This document shows positions 41,928-49,252 of a DNA stretch of 64,000 bases, piece after piece. The DNA is from DASXAQ01 sp036406615. GTDB lineage: Bacteria; Actinomycetota; UBA4738. The stretch covers positions 12,519 through 76,518 of the forward strand of contig DASXAQ010000127.1 in assembly GCA_036406615.1 (NCBI GenBank), in the 5' to 3' direction. Both the position numbers and the translations under genes were made by a program. The notes under the pieces are model-generated. The model had not been told where the DNA came from, made no database searches, and saw only the letters and a list, made by a program, of their open reading frames with translations. Each line of letters begins with the position of its first letter. The stretch's first letter is position 1.

Positions 41928-43597
41928 GGCCCGAACCCCCCGGACCCGAAGGGCCCGGTGAGCCGGAGACGCCGGCCGGCGGCGTCGACGACAGCGGATC
42001 CCTCGCCCGCCACACCGCGGTCATGTCGGGGGGCACCGCCCTGTCCCGCCTCACGGGCCTGGTGCGGGTCATCGTCACGGCCGCGGCCCTCGGCGTGACC
42101 GTCAGCCGGCTCGGCGACGCGTACAACACCGCGAACACCACCCCGAACATCCTGTACGACCTGGTCCTTGGCGGGATCCTGTCCGCGGTCGTCGTCCCGG
42201 TGTTCGTCGAATGGTTTCAGCTCCGCGGCGGAGCGGACGCGTGGCGCTCGGCCAGCGCGGTCATGACCGTGGCCTTCGTCTTCCTGACGGTCATCATGCT
42301 GGTCGGCATCCTGCTGTCCGGCCCCATCGTTCACCTGTACACGATCCGGGCAAGCGGTCCGGCGATCGCGCAGGAGCGCGAGCTCGCCACGTTCTTCCTT
42401 CGGATCTTCATGCCGCAGATCGTCTTCTACGGGCTGGGCGCGGTCGCCACCGGACTGCTGAACGCGCGCCGACACTTCGCCGTTCCCATGTACGCGCCCA
42501 TCCTCAACAACCTCACGGTCATCGCCACCATGGCCATCTTCTGGTGGTGGACGCGGGGGTCGACCCCGACGCCCGAGAGCCTGTCCGGTGGACAACAGGC
42601 CCTCCTGGCCGTCGGCACGACGCTCGGCGTCGTGGCGATGACGATCGTGCTGTGGCCGCCGCTGCGGCGCATCGGTTTTCGCTGGCACTGGATCATGGAT
42701 CTTCGCAACGAAGCGCTGCGGCGCATCGGGCGGCTGGCCGGGTGGATGTTCGTCTACGTCGCGACGAACCAGGCCGGCTTGCTGGTCATCATCATCCTGG
42801 CGGCCGGCGGCGCGGCGGGGAGCTTCACCGCGTACACGAACGCGTACATCTTCTTCCAGCTCCCCTACGCGATCTTCGCGGTGTCGGTCTTCACGGCCCT
42901 GCTGCCGGCGATGTCGTCGCGCTGGACCGCCGCCGACACGCCTGGCTTTCGCCGGCACCTGTCCGAAGGCATCCGGTTCACCGCGCTGATCCTGGTGCCC
43001 GCCTCGGTCGGGTATGTGATCCTGGCCACGCCGATCGTGCGGCTGCTGCTCCAGCACGGCCTGGTCACGTCCGGCGACGCCGACCTGATCGGGCGCACCC
43101 TGGCCCTGTTCGCGATCGGGCTGTTCCCCTTCTCGGCGTTTCAGCTGCTCCTGCGGGCCTTCTACGCCACCCAGGACACCCGGACGCCGGCCCTGATCAA
43201 CCTGGCGGCGACCGCCCTCAACACTCTAGTCAACGTCCTGTTGTTCCGATCACTAGGGGTGGAGGGATTGGCGTTGGGACAGACGATCGCCTACACGTTC
43301 GCCACCCTGGTGGCCGCGGGCGTGCTCCGGCGGCGCCTGCACGGCCTGGACGGCCGGCGGGTCGCCGTCTCCCTGGCGAAGATCGCCGGGGCCGGAGTGT
43401 GCACGGGCGCGGCCGCCTGGGCCGCGTCGGCCGCCATTGCCGCGCAGCTCGGAACCGCGGCAGCGGGGCCGCAGGCGGCTCAGGTCGCGGGCGCGGTCCT
43501 GGCCGGCGGGTTGGCGTTCGTCGCCTCGTCCATCCTGCTTCGGATCGAGGAGCTCGCAATGGTCAGACAGCTGGTGCTCTCGCGGGTGAAGCGATGA
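41924..43597 (+). CDS. murJ: Lipid II flippase MurJ
   Basis: A 557-residue, 14-helix MOP-superfamily protein that moves lipid II across the membrane for peptidoglycan synthesis. The MviN/MurJ signature is clear: TAVMSGGTALSRLTGLVRVIVTAAALG at the start, NTTPNILYDLVLGGILSAVVVPVF, and FALFAIGL-FPFSAFQLLLRAFYATQDTRTPA in the second half. A Pro/Glu-rich cytoplasmic N-terminus of about 35 residues precedes helix 1. Unlike mycobacterial MviN it has no C-terminal pseudokinase domain. The GTG at 41924 overlaps the upstream stop (GTGA). The stop overlaps the next gene's ATG. Confidence 0.95.
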   Translation: MRPEPPGPEGPGEPETPAGGVDDSGSLARHTAVMSGGTALSRLTGLVRVIVTAAALGVTVSRLGDAYNTANTTPNILYDLVLGGILSAVVVPVFVEWFQLRGGADAWRSASAVMTVAFVFLTVIMLVGILLSGPIVHLYTIRASGPAIAQERELATFFLRIFMPQIVFYGLGAVATGLLNARRHFAVPMYAPILNNLTVIATMAIFWWWTRGSTPTPESLSGGQQALLAVGTTLGVVAMTIVLWPPLRRIGFRWHWIMDLRNEALRRIGRLAGWMFVYVATNQAGLLVIIILAAGGAAGSFTAYTNAYIFFQLPYAIFAVSVFTALLPAMSSRWTAADTPGFRRHLSEGIRFTALILVPASVGYVILATPIVRLLLQHGLVTSGDADLIGRTLALFAIGLFPFSAFQLLLRAFYATQDTRTPALINLAATALNTLVNVLLFRSLGVEGLALGQTIAYTFATLVAAGVLRRRLHGLDGRRVAVSLAKIAGAGVCTGAAAWAASAAIAAQLGTAAAGPQAAQVAGAVLAGGLAFVASSILLRIEELAMVRQLVLSRVKR

Positions 43598-44010
43598 ACG
43601 GCGCCCGGCCGGTGGCGCGGTCGCTTCACGACGAACGCGGCTTCGTGGTGGGATTCCTGGTCCGCACGGCGCTCGTCTTCGCCGTCGTGGGCCTCGTGCT
43701 GTTCGAAGGCGGCCAGATCCTGATGACCGCCATCCGCGCGTCGGGCGCCGCGGGCACCGCGGCGCAGGCGGCTGCCAACGCCTACGACCGGACGCACAGC
43801 TACGGCGAGGCCAGGCTGGCGGCGATCCGGGCCGCGCGCAGCGACGACCCCGGGGCGAAGGTCGTGTCCGTGAAGATCTCGAAGGACGGCACGTCGGCGA
43901 CCGTCACCGTCGTCGAGGTGGCCGACACGATCGTCGTGCACCGCATCGGCCTCATCAAGCAGTGGGGCGTGCTGCACGCGACCGAGCAGGAAGCGCACGC
44001 CACCGTCTAG
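43594..44010 (+). CDS. Small secreted/membrane protein, TadE-like N-terminus
   Basis: A 138-residue protein of unknown function. The N-terminus, DERGFVVGFLVRTALVFAVVGLVLFEGGQ, resembles the ERG-hydrophobic segment of TadE/pseudopilin-type proteins: a short polar leader followed by one long helix. The remainder, about 85 residues, is small and soluble (KVVSVKISKDGTSATVTVVEVADTI), and should lie outside the cell. The start ATG overlaps the murJ stop (ATGA), so it is translated with MurJ. I do not know it from the mycobacterial arrangement, where murJ is followed directly by sigM. Confidence 0.7.
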   Translation: MNGARPVARSLHDERGFVVGFLVRTALVFAVVGLVLFEGGQILMTAIRASGAAGTAAQAAANAYDRTHSYGEARLAAIRAARSDDPGAKVVSVKISKDGTSATVTVVEVADTIVVHRIGLIKQWGVLHATEQEAHATV

Positions 44011-44019
44011 ACCCGCGGA

Positions 44020-44056
44020 TAGACTGCGGCCGATGGTGGTCGCCGAGTCGGCGTGA
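44020..44056 (+). promoter_or_regulatory. Leaderless promoter and seven-codon upstream ORF before the sigma factor
   Basis: TAGACT (44020-44025) is followed by 7 nt and an ATG (44033) that opens the peptide MVVAESA, with stop TGA at 44054-44056. This stop overlaps the sigma-factor GTG (44053) as GTGA. A leaderless mRNA would therefore translate the mini-ORF first and pass ribosomes to the sigma-factor start. Whether the peptide regulates anything is unknown. Confidence 0.5.
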
Positions 44057-44664
44057 CGATGGACGGGGCCGGGGAAGGTCGTCCCGACGCGGAGCTCGTC
44101 CGCCGGGCACAGCAGTCCGACGACGCCGCCTTCGCGCAACTGGTTCGCCGGCACGAACAGCGCGTCTACGCGCTGGCCTACCGCATGCTCGGGCGGGCCG
44201 AGGACGCGCGCGACGCCGCCCAGGAGGCCTTCACGTCGGCGTACCGACGGCTCGACTCGTTTCGCGGCGACGCGGCGTTCACCACCTGGCTGCATCGCAT
44301 CACCGTCAACGCCTGCTACGACCAGCTCCGGCGGCGCAAGGGCGAACCGGACTCGATCGAAGAGCTTCCGGCGCCGTACGAGCCGGCGGCTGGTGACGAT
44401 CCGGCCGACGCCGCGGCGGCAGCGGTCGATGTGCAGCGCGCGTTGCTGGCCATCCCCGCCGAGTTCCGCTCGGTGGTGATCCTGCACGACGCGCAGCAAC
44501 TTGCGTACGAGGAGATCGCGGAGATCCTGGGCGTGCCCGTGGGCACCGTGAAGTCTCGCCTGCACCGCGGGCGCATCGCGCTCGGCCGCCTTCTTTCGGA
44601 ACCGGCCGGAGAGCGGGAACCGAAGGACCCCTCGTCGCCGTCGAAGCCGGAGAACCCGACATGA
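44053..44664 (+). CDS. sigM: ECF RNA polymerase sigma factor
   Basis: A 203-residue extracytoplasmic-function sigma-70 factor. Region 2 reads DDAAFAQLVRRHEQRVYALAYRMLGRAEDARDAAQEAFTSAYRRLDSFRG. Region 4 carries VILHDAQQLAYEEIAEILGVPVGTVKSRLHRGRIAL. A Pro/Glu-rich tail follows. It directs polymerase to envelope or oxidative-stress genes, as inferred from position: murJ upstream, anti-sigma and thioredoxin genes downstream, the place held by sigM in mycobacteria. The start is the GTG at 44053 (an ATG lies two codons later), reached from the overlapping mini-ORF. The stop overlaps the anti-sigma ATG. Confidence 0.9.
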   Translation: MTMDGAGEGRPDAELVRRAQQSDDAAFAQLVRRHEQRVYALAYRMLGRAEDARDAAQEAFTSAYRRLDSFRGDAAFTTWLHRITVNACYDQLRRRKGEPDSIEELPAPYEPAAGDDPADAAAAAVDVQRALLAIPAEFRSVVILHDAQQLAYEEIAEILGVPVGTVKSRLHRGRIALGRLLSEPAGEREPKDPSSPSKPENPT

Positions 44665-45527
44665 GCGACGACCGACCCTTCGACCCGACCCTTCCCGAGG
44701 GTGCTGCCATCGACCCGGACCGGGAGGCCGCGGGCCATCCCTTCGACGCCCTGGCCGCGCACCTCGACGGCGTCGCGACGCCCGCGGAAGCCGCCGCGGT
44801 CCGGGACCACCTGGCGCGGTGCCCGTCGTGCGCTGCCGACCTGGCCCTTGCCGAGCGCGCCCGTGACGCCGTGGCCTCGCTTCCCCCGGTGGCCTCGCCG
44901 GGCCTCGACGTGCCGGTCCCAGAGGAAGGCGCCGCGACGCCGGCCACAGCCGGTCCCGGCGCGGCGGGGGCCGGCCGCTCCCGGCGGTCGCCCCGGCTCC
45001 ACCGTCGCGGGCTCGGAGCCCGCCGCGCCGCGGTTGGCGTGGCCGGATTGGCCGCCGCCGCGGCCATCGTCGCCCTGGTCGCGATCTTCGCCACGGGCCC
45101 GCACACACAGACCACGGCGTCGACTGCCGCCGGTCGGCAATCAAACGGACTGGCCGGCCTCGCCCCCGCTCCCGTCGCGCACACCTCCACCAACTACTCG
45201 CGCGCCGGCCTGGCGAAGCTGGCCGATGCGGTGGTCGCGGCCGGCCAGGCCGGCTCGTCCTTCACCAAGAACCCGGCGCCGGGCGCGAGCGAGGGCAGCA
45301 TGGATGCGCACGCGGACGCCGCCCAGATCTCCGCGTGCGCCGCGTCCGCCGCCGGGGCGGGTACCGGCGCTCGGATTCTGCGGCTCGAGGTCGCGTCCTT
45401 CGACGGGCAACCCGCGTACATCGCGGTGATCGACCTCGGGGCGGCCGGCGGCGTGGTCGCGGAGGCGGTGGAGCCTTCGACGTGTCACGCGCTCGCGACC
45501 GTCGCGGCGGCGTCGCCGTCGGGCTGA
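44661..45527 (+). CDS. Zinc-finger anti-sigma factor, membrane-anchored
   Basis: A 288-residue partner of the preceding sigma factor. The N-terminal zf-HC2 domain has the ZAS pattern with an upstream His (LAAHLDGVATPAE) and RDHLARCPSCAADL (H-x3-C-x2-C, about 45-52). A Pro/Ala-rich linker and basic run lead to one transmembrane helix (VGVAGLAAAAAIVALVAIF, about 127-145), then an extracellular domain of about 140 residues without recognised homology. ZAS proteins hold ECF sigma factors inactive at the membrane until stress releases them. The ATG overlaps the sigma stop (ATGA). Confidence 0.88.
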   Translation: MSDDRPFDPTLPEGAAIDPDREAAGHPFDALAAHLDGVATPAEAAAVRDHLARCPSCAADLALAERARDAVASLPPVASPGLDVPVPEEGAATPATAGPGAAGAGRSRRSPRLHRRGLGARRAAVGVAGLAAAAAIVALVAIFATGPHTQTTASTAAGRQSNGLAGLAPAPVAHTSTNYSRAGLAKLADAVVAAGQAGSSFTKNPAPGASEGSMDAHADAAQISACAASAAGAGTGARILRLEVASFDGQPAYIAVIDLGAAGGVVAEAVEPSTCHALATVAAASPSG

Positions 45528-45618
45528 CCGCAGGCTGTTCCTTCTGCGTACAACGTCCGCCGGCCGACCACCCGCCACATGATGGGAATCCATCTTCGGA
45601 GCGTCGTGTTCGTAGCCC

Positions 45619-45624
45619 TAGAAT
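45619..45624 (+). promoter_or_regulatory. -10 element of leaderless trxB promoter
   Basis: TAGAAT is followed by 7 nt and GTG (45632). An in-frame ATG at 45623 overlaps the -10 box itself, so it could be used only if transcription began further upstream. Confidence 0.5.
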
Positions 45625-45631
45625 GGCCGCC

Positions 45632-46555
45632 GTGGAGGAGCGCAACGTCGTGATCATGGGGTCGGGCCCGGCGGGCCTGACCGCCGCCCTCTACGCTGCG
45701 CGCGCCAACCTGCACCCGTTGGTCCTCAAGGGCGTCGACGCCGGCGGCCAGCTGATGCTGACGACCGAGGTCGAGAACTACCCGGGCTTTCCCGACGCGG
45801 TACTCGGCCCGGAACTGATGGAGCGCATGGAGAAGCAGGCCGCTCGCTTCGAGGCGGACCTGCTGCATCAAGCCGCGACGAGGGTCGACCTTGCGTCGTA
45901 CCCGTTCGGCGTGTGGTCGGGCGACCAGGAGTGGCGTGCCCGAACGCTGATCGTGGCCACGGGCGCGTCCGCGCGGATGCTCGGCCTGGAGTCCGAACGC
46001 CGGCTCCTCGGGCGCGGGGTGTCGACGTGCGCGACGTGCGACGGGTTCTTCTTCCGCGGCAAGGAACTGATCGTCGTCGGCGGCGGAGACTCGGCCATGG
46101 AGGAGGCGCTGTTCCTGACGCGATTCGCGACGAAGGTCACGATCGTGCACCGTCGGGACACGCTTCGAGCCTCGAAGATCATGCAGGACCGCGCGCTGGC
46201 CAACGACAAGATCGCGTTCGAATGGAACGCGGAGGTCGCGCAGGTGCTCGGCGAAGAGCAGGTGGCGGGCGTGGAGCTTCGCGACGTCCGGACGGACGAG
46301 ACGCGCACGGTCGAGGCTGGCGGCGTGTTCGTGGCCATCGGACACACGCCAAACACGGCGCTGCTCGAGGGCCAGCTCGAGCTGTCGCAGGGCTACGTCG
46401 TGGTCCAGGAGCCGACCACCCGCACGAGCGCGGAGGGGGTCTTCGCCGCCGGCGACGTCGTCGACCACCTCTACCGCCAGGCGATCACGGCCGCCGGGAT
46501 GGGCTGCCAGGCGGCGATCGACGCCGAACGGTACCTGGAGGCGCGGGGACACTGA
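45632..46555 (+). CDS. trxB: Thioredoxin reductase
   Basis: A 307-residue FAD/NADPH enzyme that reduces thioredoxin. It has the N-terminal FAD motif VIMGSGPAGLTAAL, the NADPH motif VVGGGDSAMEEALFL, the redox pair in STCATCDGFFF, and the C-terminal FAD block GVFAAGDVVDHLYRQAITAAGMGC. The GTG at 45632 is preferred because a TAGAAT box lies exactly 7 nt upstream and no Shine-Dalgarno sequence fits; the ATG at 45623 would add three residues. The trxB-trxA-cwlM order is that of mycobacteria. Confidence 0.96.
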   Translation: MEERNVVIMGSGPAGLTAALYAARANLHPLVLKGVDAGGQLMLTTEVENYPGFPDAVLGPELMERMEKQAARFEADLLHQAATRVDLASYPFGVWSGDQEWRARTLIVATGASARMLGLESERRLLGRGVSTCATCDGFFFRGKELIVVGGGDSAMEEALFLTRFATKVTIVHRRDTLRASKIMQDRALANDKIAFEWNAEVAQVLGEEQVAGVELRDVRTDETRTVEAGGVFVAIGHTPNTALLEGQLELSQGYVVVQEPTTRTSAEGVFAAGDVVDHLYRQAITAAGMGCQAAIDAERYLEARGH

Positions 46556-46648
46556 CCGCGGGTCGCGGGAATGTCCCGGCGAGGAGCCGCGTTTGAGAGC
46601 ATGTTTGGTGCGCACAGGTCTGGCGCATCATGCCTGTAAGGAGGAGCA

Positions 46649-46981
46649 GTGTCCGACACCGTAGCCACCGTCAACGACCAGGATTTCGACACTGAGGTGA
46701 TTGGCTCCAGCACGCCCGTCCTCGTGGACTTCTGGGCGGAGTGGTGCGTTCCCTGCCACATGGTTTCCCCCGTGGTCGAGGAGATCGCCCGCGAGAACTC
46801 GACGAAGCTCAAGGCGCTGAAGATGAACGTGGACGACAACCCGGAGACGGCCCAGAAGTACGGCATCATGAGCATCCCCACGCTGATGCTGTTCGCCGGC
46901 GGAGAGCTGAAGGCACGCGTCGTGGGCGCACGGGGCAAGGATGCAATTCTTCGGGAGTTCCGCCCGCACCTGCCTGCCTGA
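46649..46981 (+). CDS. trxA: Thioredoxin with CVPC active site
   Basis: A 110-residue thioredoxin, the reduced partner of TrxB for protein disulfide reduction. The fold is complete: VLVDFWAEWCVPCHMVSPVVEEIA, then KMNVDDNPETAQKYGIMSIPTLMLFAGGE with cis-Pro. The active site is CVPC, not the canonical CGPC; replacing Gly with Val between the cysteines is unusual and may change the redox potential or partner range. The GTG at 46649 follows a strong AAGGAGGAG. It lies 93 bp after trxB. Confidence 0.95.
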   Translation: MSDTVATVNDQDFDTEVIGSSTPVLVDFWAEWCVPCHMVSPVVEEIARENSTKLKALKMNVDDNPETAQKYGIMSIPTLMLFAGGELKARVVGARGKDAILREFRPHLPA

Positions 46982-47054
46982 CATCCCACTACCCGACGAC
47001 GCGGCGCAACCGGATCCGGTCGCGACCGCCCGCGCACGGGCGCACAATAGGAGC

Positions 47055-48155
47055 ATGCGAACGATGCACGTCGGCCGCCGTGGAGAAGACGTTCGCGACG
47101 TCCAGACCCGGCTTGCCGCGCTCGGCTATCCGATCGAGCACGACGAGCAGGGCACGTTCGGTCCGGCGACCGAGGACGCCGTGCGAGCGTTCCAGCAGGC
47201 CCGTCACCTGCTGGCCGACGGGCAGGTCGGCGCGGCGACCTGGCAGGAACTGGTCGAGGCCGGCTACTCGCTCGGTGATCGCGTGCTGTACCTTCGGTAT
47301 CCGTTCGCGCGCGGCGACGACGTCCGCCAGCTCCAGGCCCGGCTGAACCTGTTGGGGTTCGACGCCGGACGCGAGGACGGGATCCTCGGCGAGCGCACCG
47401 ACCGCGCCATCCGCGAGTTCCAGCGCAACGTCGGGCTGCCTCCCGACGGGATCGTCGGTCGCGGAACACTCCAGGCCGTCACGAGGCTTCGTCCCGTGAG
47501 CGACGGCCCCGGCAAGGCCGCCGTGCGCGAGGGCGAGGCGATGCGCCGTCTCACGCGCACGTTGAAGGGCGCCCGCGTCGCCGTCGATCCCGGCCACGGC
47601 GTCGGCGACCCCGGGGCGGTGGGTCCGACGGGCCTGATCGAATCGGAGGCCGCGTGGCTCGTCGCGGCGGCGCTCGCCGAGGAGCTCGCGCGGCGCGAGG
47701 CCAGCCCGTTCCTGTTGCGCGCCCGCGATTCCGATCCCCAGGACGCCGAGCGCGCCAGGGCCGCGAACGAGGCCGGTGCGGAGATCCTGGTTTCGATCCA
47801 CCTCAACTCGCATCGCGACACCTCCGCCGAAGGCACGACGGTGTTCTACGCCGGCCGCGAGGGCTGGCACTCGGGCGCGGGGCAGCGCCTGGCCGAGTTG
47901 ATCCAGGAAGAGCTGGTCGGCAGCCTGCGCCTGACCGACGGGCGGGTGCACGGCGTCTGGTTGCCCCTGCTGCGAGAAACACGCATGCCGGCCGTGCACG
48001 TCGAACCGTGCTTCATCACGAATCGAGGCGAAGAGCGGCTGCTGCGCGAGGAGCGCTTCCGTGCCGGCGTCGCGAACGCGATCGCCACCGGGATCGAGCA
48101 CTTCTTCGGAGCGCGCGCCGCGCCCGAGCAGCACGCCTCTTCGGTCCCGAGTTAG
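47055..48155 (+). CDS. cwlM: N-acetylmuramoyl-L-alanine amidase CwlM-like, with two peptidoglycan-binding domains
   Basis: A 366-residue protein with two PG_binding_1 repeats (GRRGEDVRDVQTRLAALGY...GTFGPATEDAVRAFQ and ARGDDVRQLQARLNLLGFD...GERTDRAIREFQ) and a C-terminal Amidase_3 domain. The zinc and catalytic residues look present: VAVDPGHGVGDPG, the Glu of LIESEAAWL, VSIHLNSH and VHVEPCFITNRGEE. Mycobacterial CwlM is instead a cytoplasmic regulator of MurA phosphorylated by PknB. No signal peptide is seen here either, so a regulatory role is likely despite the intact-looking site. The ATG at 47055 follows CACAAT by 6 nt and AGGAG by one. Confidence 0.9.
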   Translation: MRTMHVGRRGEDVRDVQTRLAALGYPIEHDEQGTFGPATEDAVRAFQQARHLLADGQVGAATWQELVEAGYSLGDRVLYLRYPFARGDDVRQLQARLNLLGFDAGREDGILGERTDRAIREFQRNVGLPPDGIVGRGTLQAVTRLRPVSDGPGKAAVREGEAMRRLTRTLKGARVAVDPGHGVGDPGAVGPTGLIESEAAWLVAAALAEELARREASPFLLRARDSDPQDAERARAANEAGAEILVSIHLNSHRDTSAEGTTVFYAGREGWHSGAGQRLAELIQEELVGSLRLTDGRVHGVWLPLLRETRMPAVHVEPCFITNRGEERLLREERFRAGVANAIATGIEHFFGARAAPEQHASSVPS

Positions 48156-48304
48156 CCCGCCGCCGGCCTCCCTCTCCGCCCGGCGAGCGACGACCACCAG
48201 AGCATGATGGCTCCGAGCGTCCCACCGAGGAGAACGGCGCGCACGACGCGAGGGATCTCCGGACGATCCTTTCCCGGGTGTCTCGTGCCGTCCGGTTCGG
48301 TCAT
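48152..48304 (-). CDS. Small membrane protein, hypothetical
   Basis: A 50-residue ORF: a charged N-terminus (MTEPDGTRHPGKDRPEIP), one hydrophobic helix (VVRAVLLGGTLGAIMLWWSS) and a basic tail. GGGAAG lies about 7 nt before the ATG at 48304. It overlaps the cwlM stop by 4 bp and lies 72 bp downstream of parB on the same strand. The pattern fits a genuine small membrane protein, but I know no family for it and coding evidence is limited by length. Confidence 0.45.
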   Translation of the reverse strand: MTEPDGTRHPGKDRPEIPRVVRAVLLGGTLGAIMLWWSSLAGRRGRPAAG

Positions 48305-48376
48305 CGGTTGCTTCCCATCAAAGAGATTGCAGCCCAGTTTGATCCGCGGTGTGAAGACCCGGCCAGGGCTGCCGCT

Positions 48377-49252
48377 TCAGTCCGGAGCCTGCCCCGGACC
48401 CGACCCGACGATCTCCGAGACGATGCGCTCCAGGTCGTCGGGAGAGCCGAACTCCACGACGATCTTGCCCTTGCGCTTGCCCATGAGCACCTGGACACGC
48501 GTGGCGAGTTGCTCCGAGAGGATCTCCTCCACCTCGGCGAGCGCTGGGTCCGGGACGCCGGCCTTGCGAGCCTCGCGGCTGGCCGGGGTGCTGGTGGGAT
48601 GGTCCGCGTAGCTTCGAACCAGCTCCTCGACCTGGCGCACCGAAAGGCCCTCGGCCGCGACGCGAAGCGCGACCGTCGAGCGGGCTTCGTCGTCCGGCAG
48701 CCCCAGCAACGATCGGGCGTGGCCCGCCTGGATCCGGTTCTCTGCCAGCAGTTGTTGAACGTCGCCGGGCAGGGACAGCAGGCGGATCGTGTTGGCGATG
48801 TGCGCGCGCGAACACCCCAGCCGCTCGGCGACCTGCTCCTGCGTGACGCCGAGCTCCTCGAGCAGCTCCTGGAAGGCGGAGGCCAGCTCCAGGGGCGACA
48901 GATCCTCGCGGTGGATGTTCTCGATGAGCGCCTCGCGAAGCGCGTCCGTGTCGTCGGTATCGCGGACGATCGCGGGGATCGTCGCCAGCCCGGCGAGCTT
49001 CGCCGCGCGGAGTCGCCGCTCCCCCGCCACCAGCTCGTATCCGCCGTCTCTGACCCGCACGACGATCGGCTGCAGCACGCCAACCTCGCGGATCGAACGC
49101 GCCAGCGCCGCCAGGGCCTCCTCGGCGAACTCGCTGCGCGGCTGGCGCGGGTTCGGCGCCAGCGCGGACACCGGGATCTCCAGGAGCCCGCCTTCCTCCG
49201 CAGCGCCGGGAATCAGGGCCGAGAGTCCACGGCCGAGCCCGCCTCGTTTCAC
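48377..49252 (-). CDS. parB: Chromosome-partitioning protein ParB
   Basis: A 291-residue CTP-dependent DNA clamp that loads at parS and spreads to organise the origin for segregation by ParA. The N-terminal ParA-interacting peptide is KRGGLGRGLSALIP. The CTPase/ParB_N domain has NPRQPRSEF, ELVAGERRLRAA and LIENIHREDLSPLE. The HTH follows (VTQEQVAERLGCSRAHIANTIRLL), and the C-terminal dimerisation region ends the protein. The GTG start (49252) overlaps the parA stop (GTGA). A parS site lies about 1.6 kb away, at the rsmG start. Confidence 0.96.
   Translation of the reverse strand: MKRGGLGRGLSALIPGAAEEGGLLEIPVSALAPNPRQPRSEFAEEALAALARSIREVGVLQPIVVRVRDGGYELVAGERRLRAAKLAGLATIPAIVRDTDDTDALREALIENIHREDLSPLELASAFQELLEELGVTQEQVAERLGCSRAHIANTIRLLSLPGDVQQLLAENRIQAGHARSLLGLPDDEARSTVALRVAAEGLSVRQVEELVRSYADHPTSTPASREARKAGVPDPALAEVEEILSEQLATRVQVLMGKRKGKIVVEFGSPDDLERIVSEIVGSGPGQAPD

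Noticed and set aside
45570..45620. SigM-type promoter (GGGAAT ... CGTCG) before trxB
   Set aside because: The spacing between the two elements is about 11-12 bp, too short for an ECF promoter, and the TAGAAT box explains the start better.
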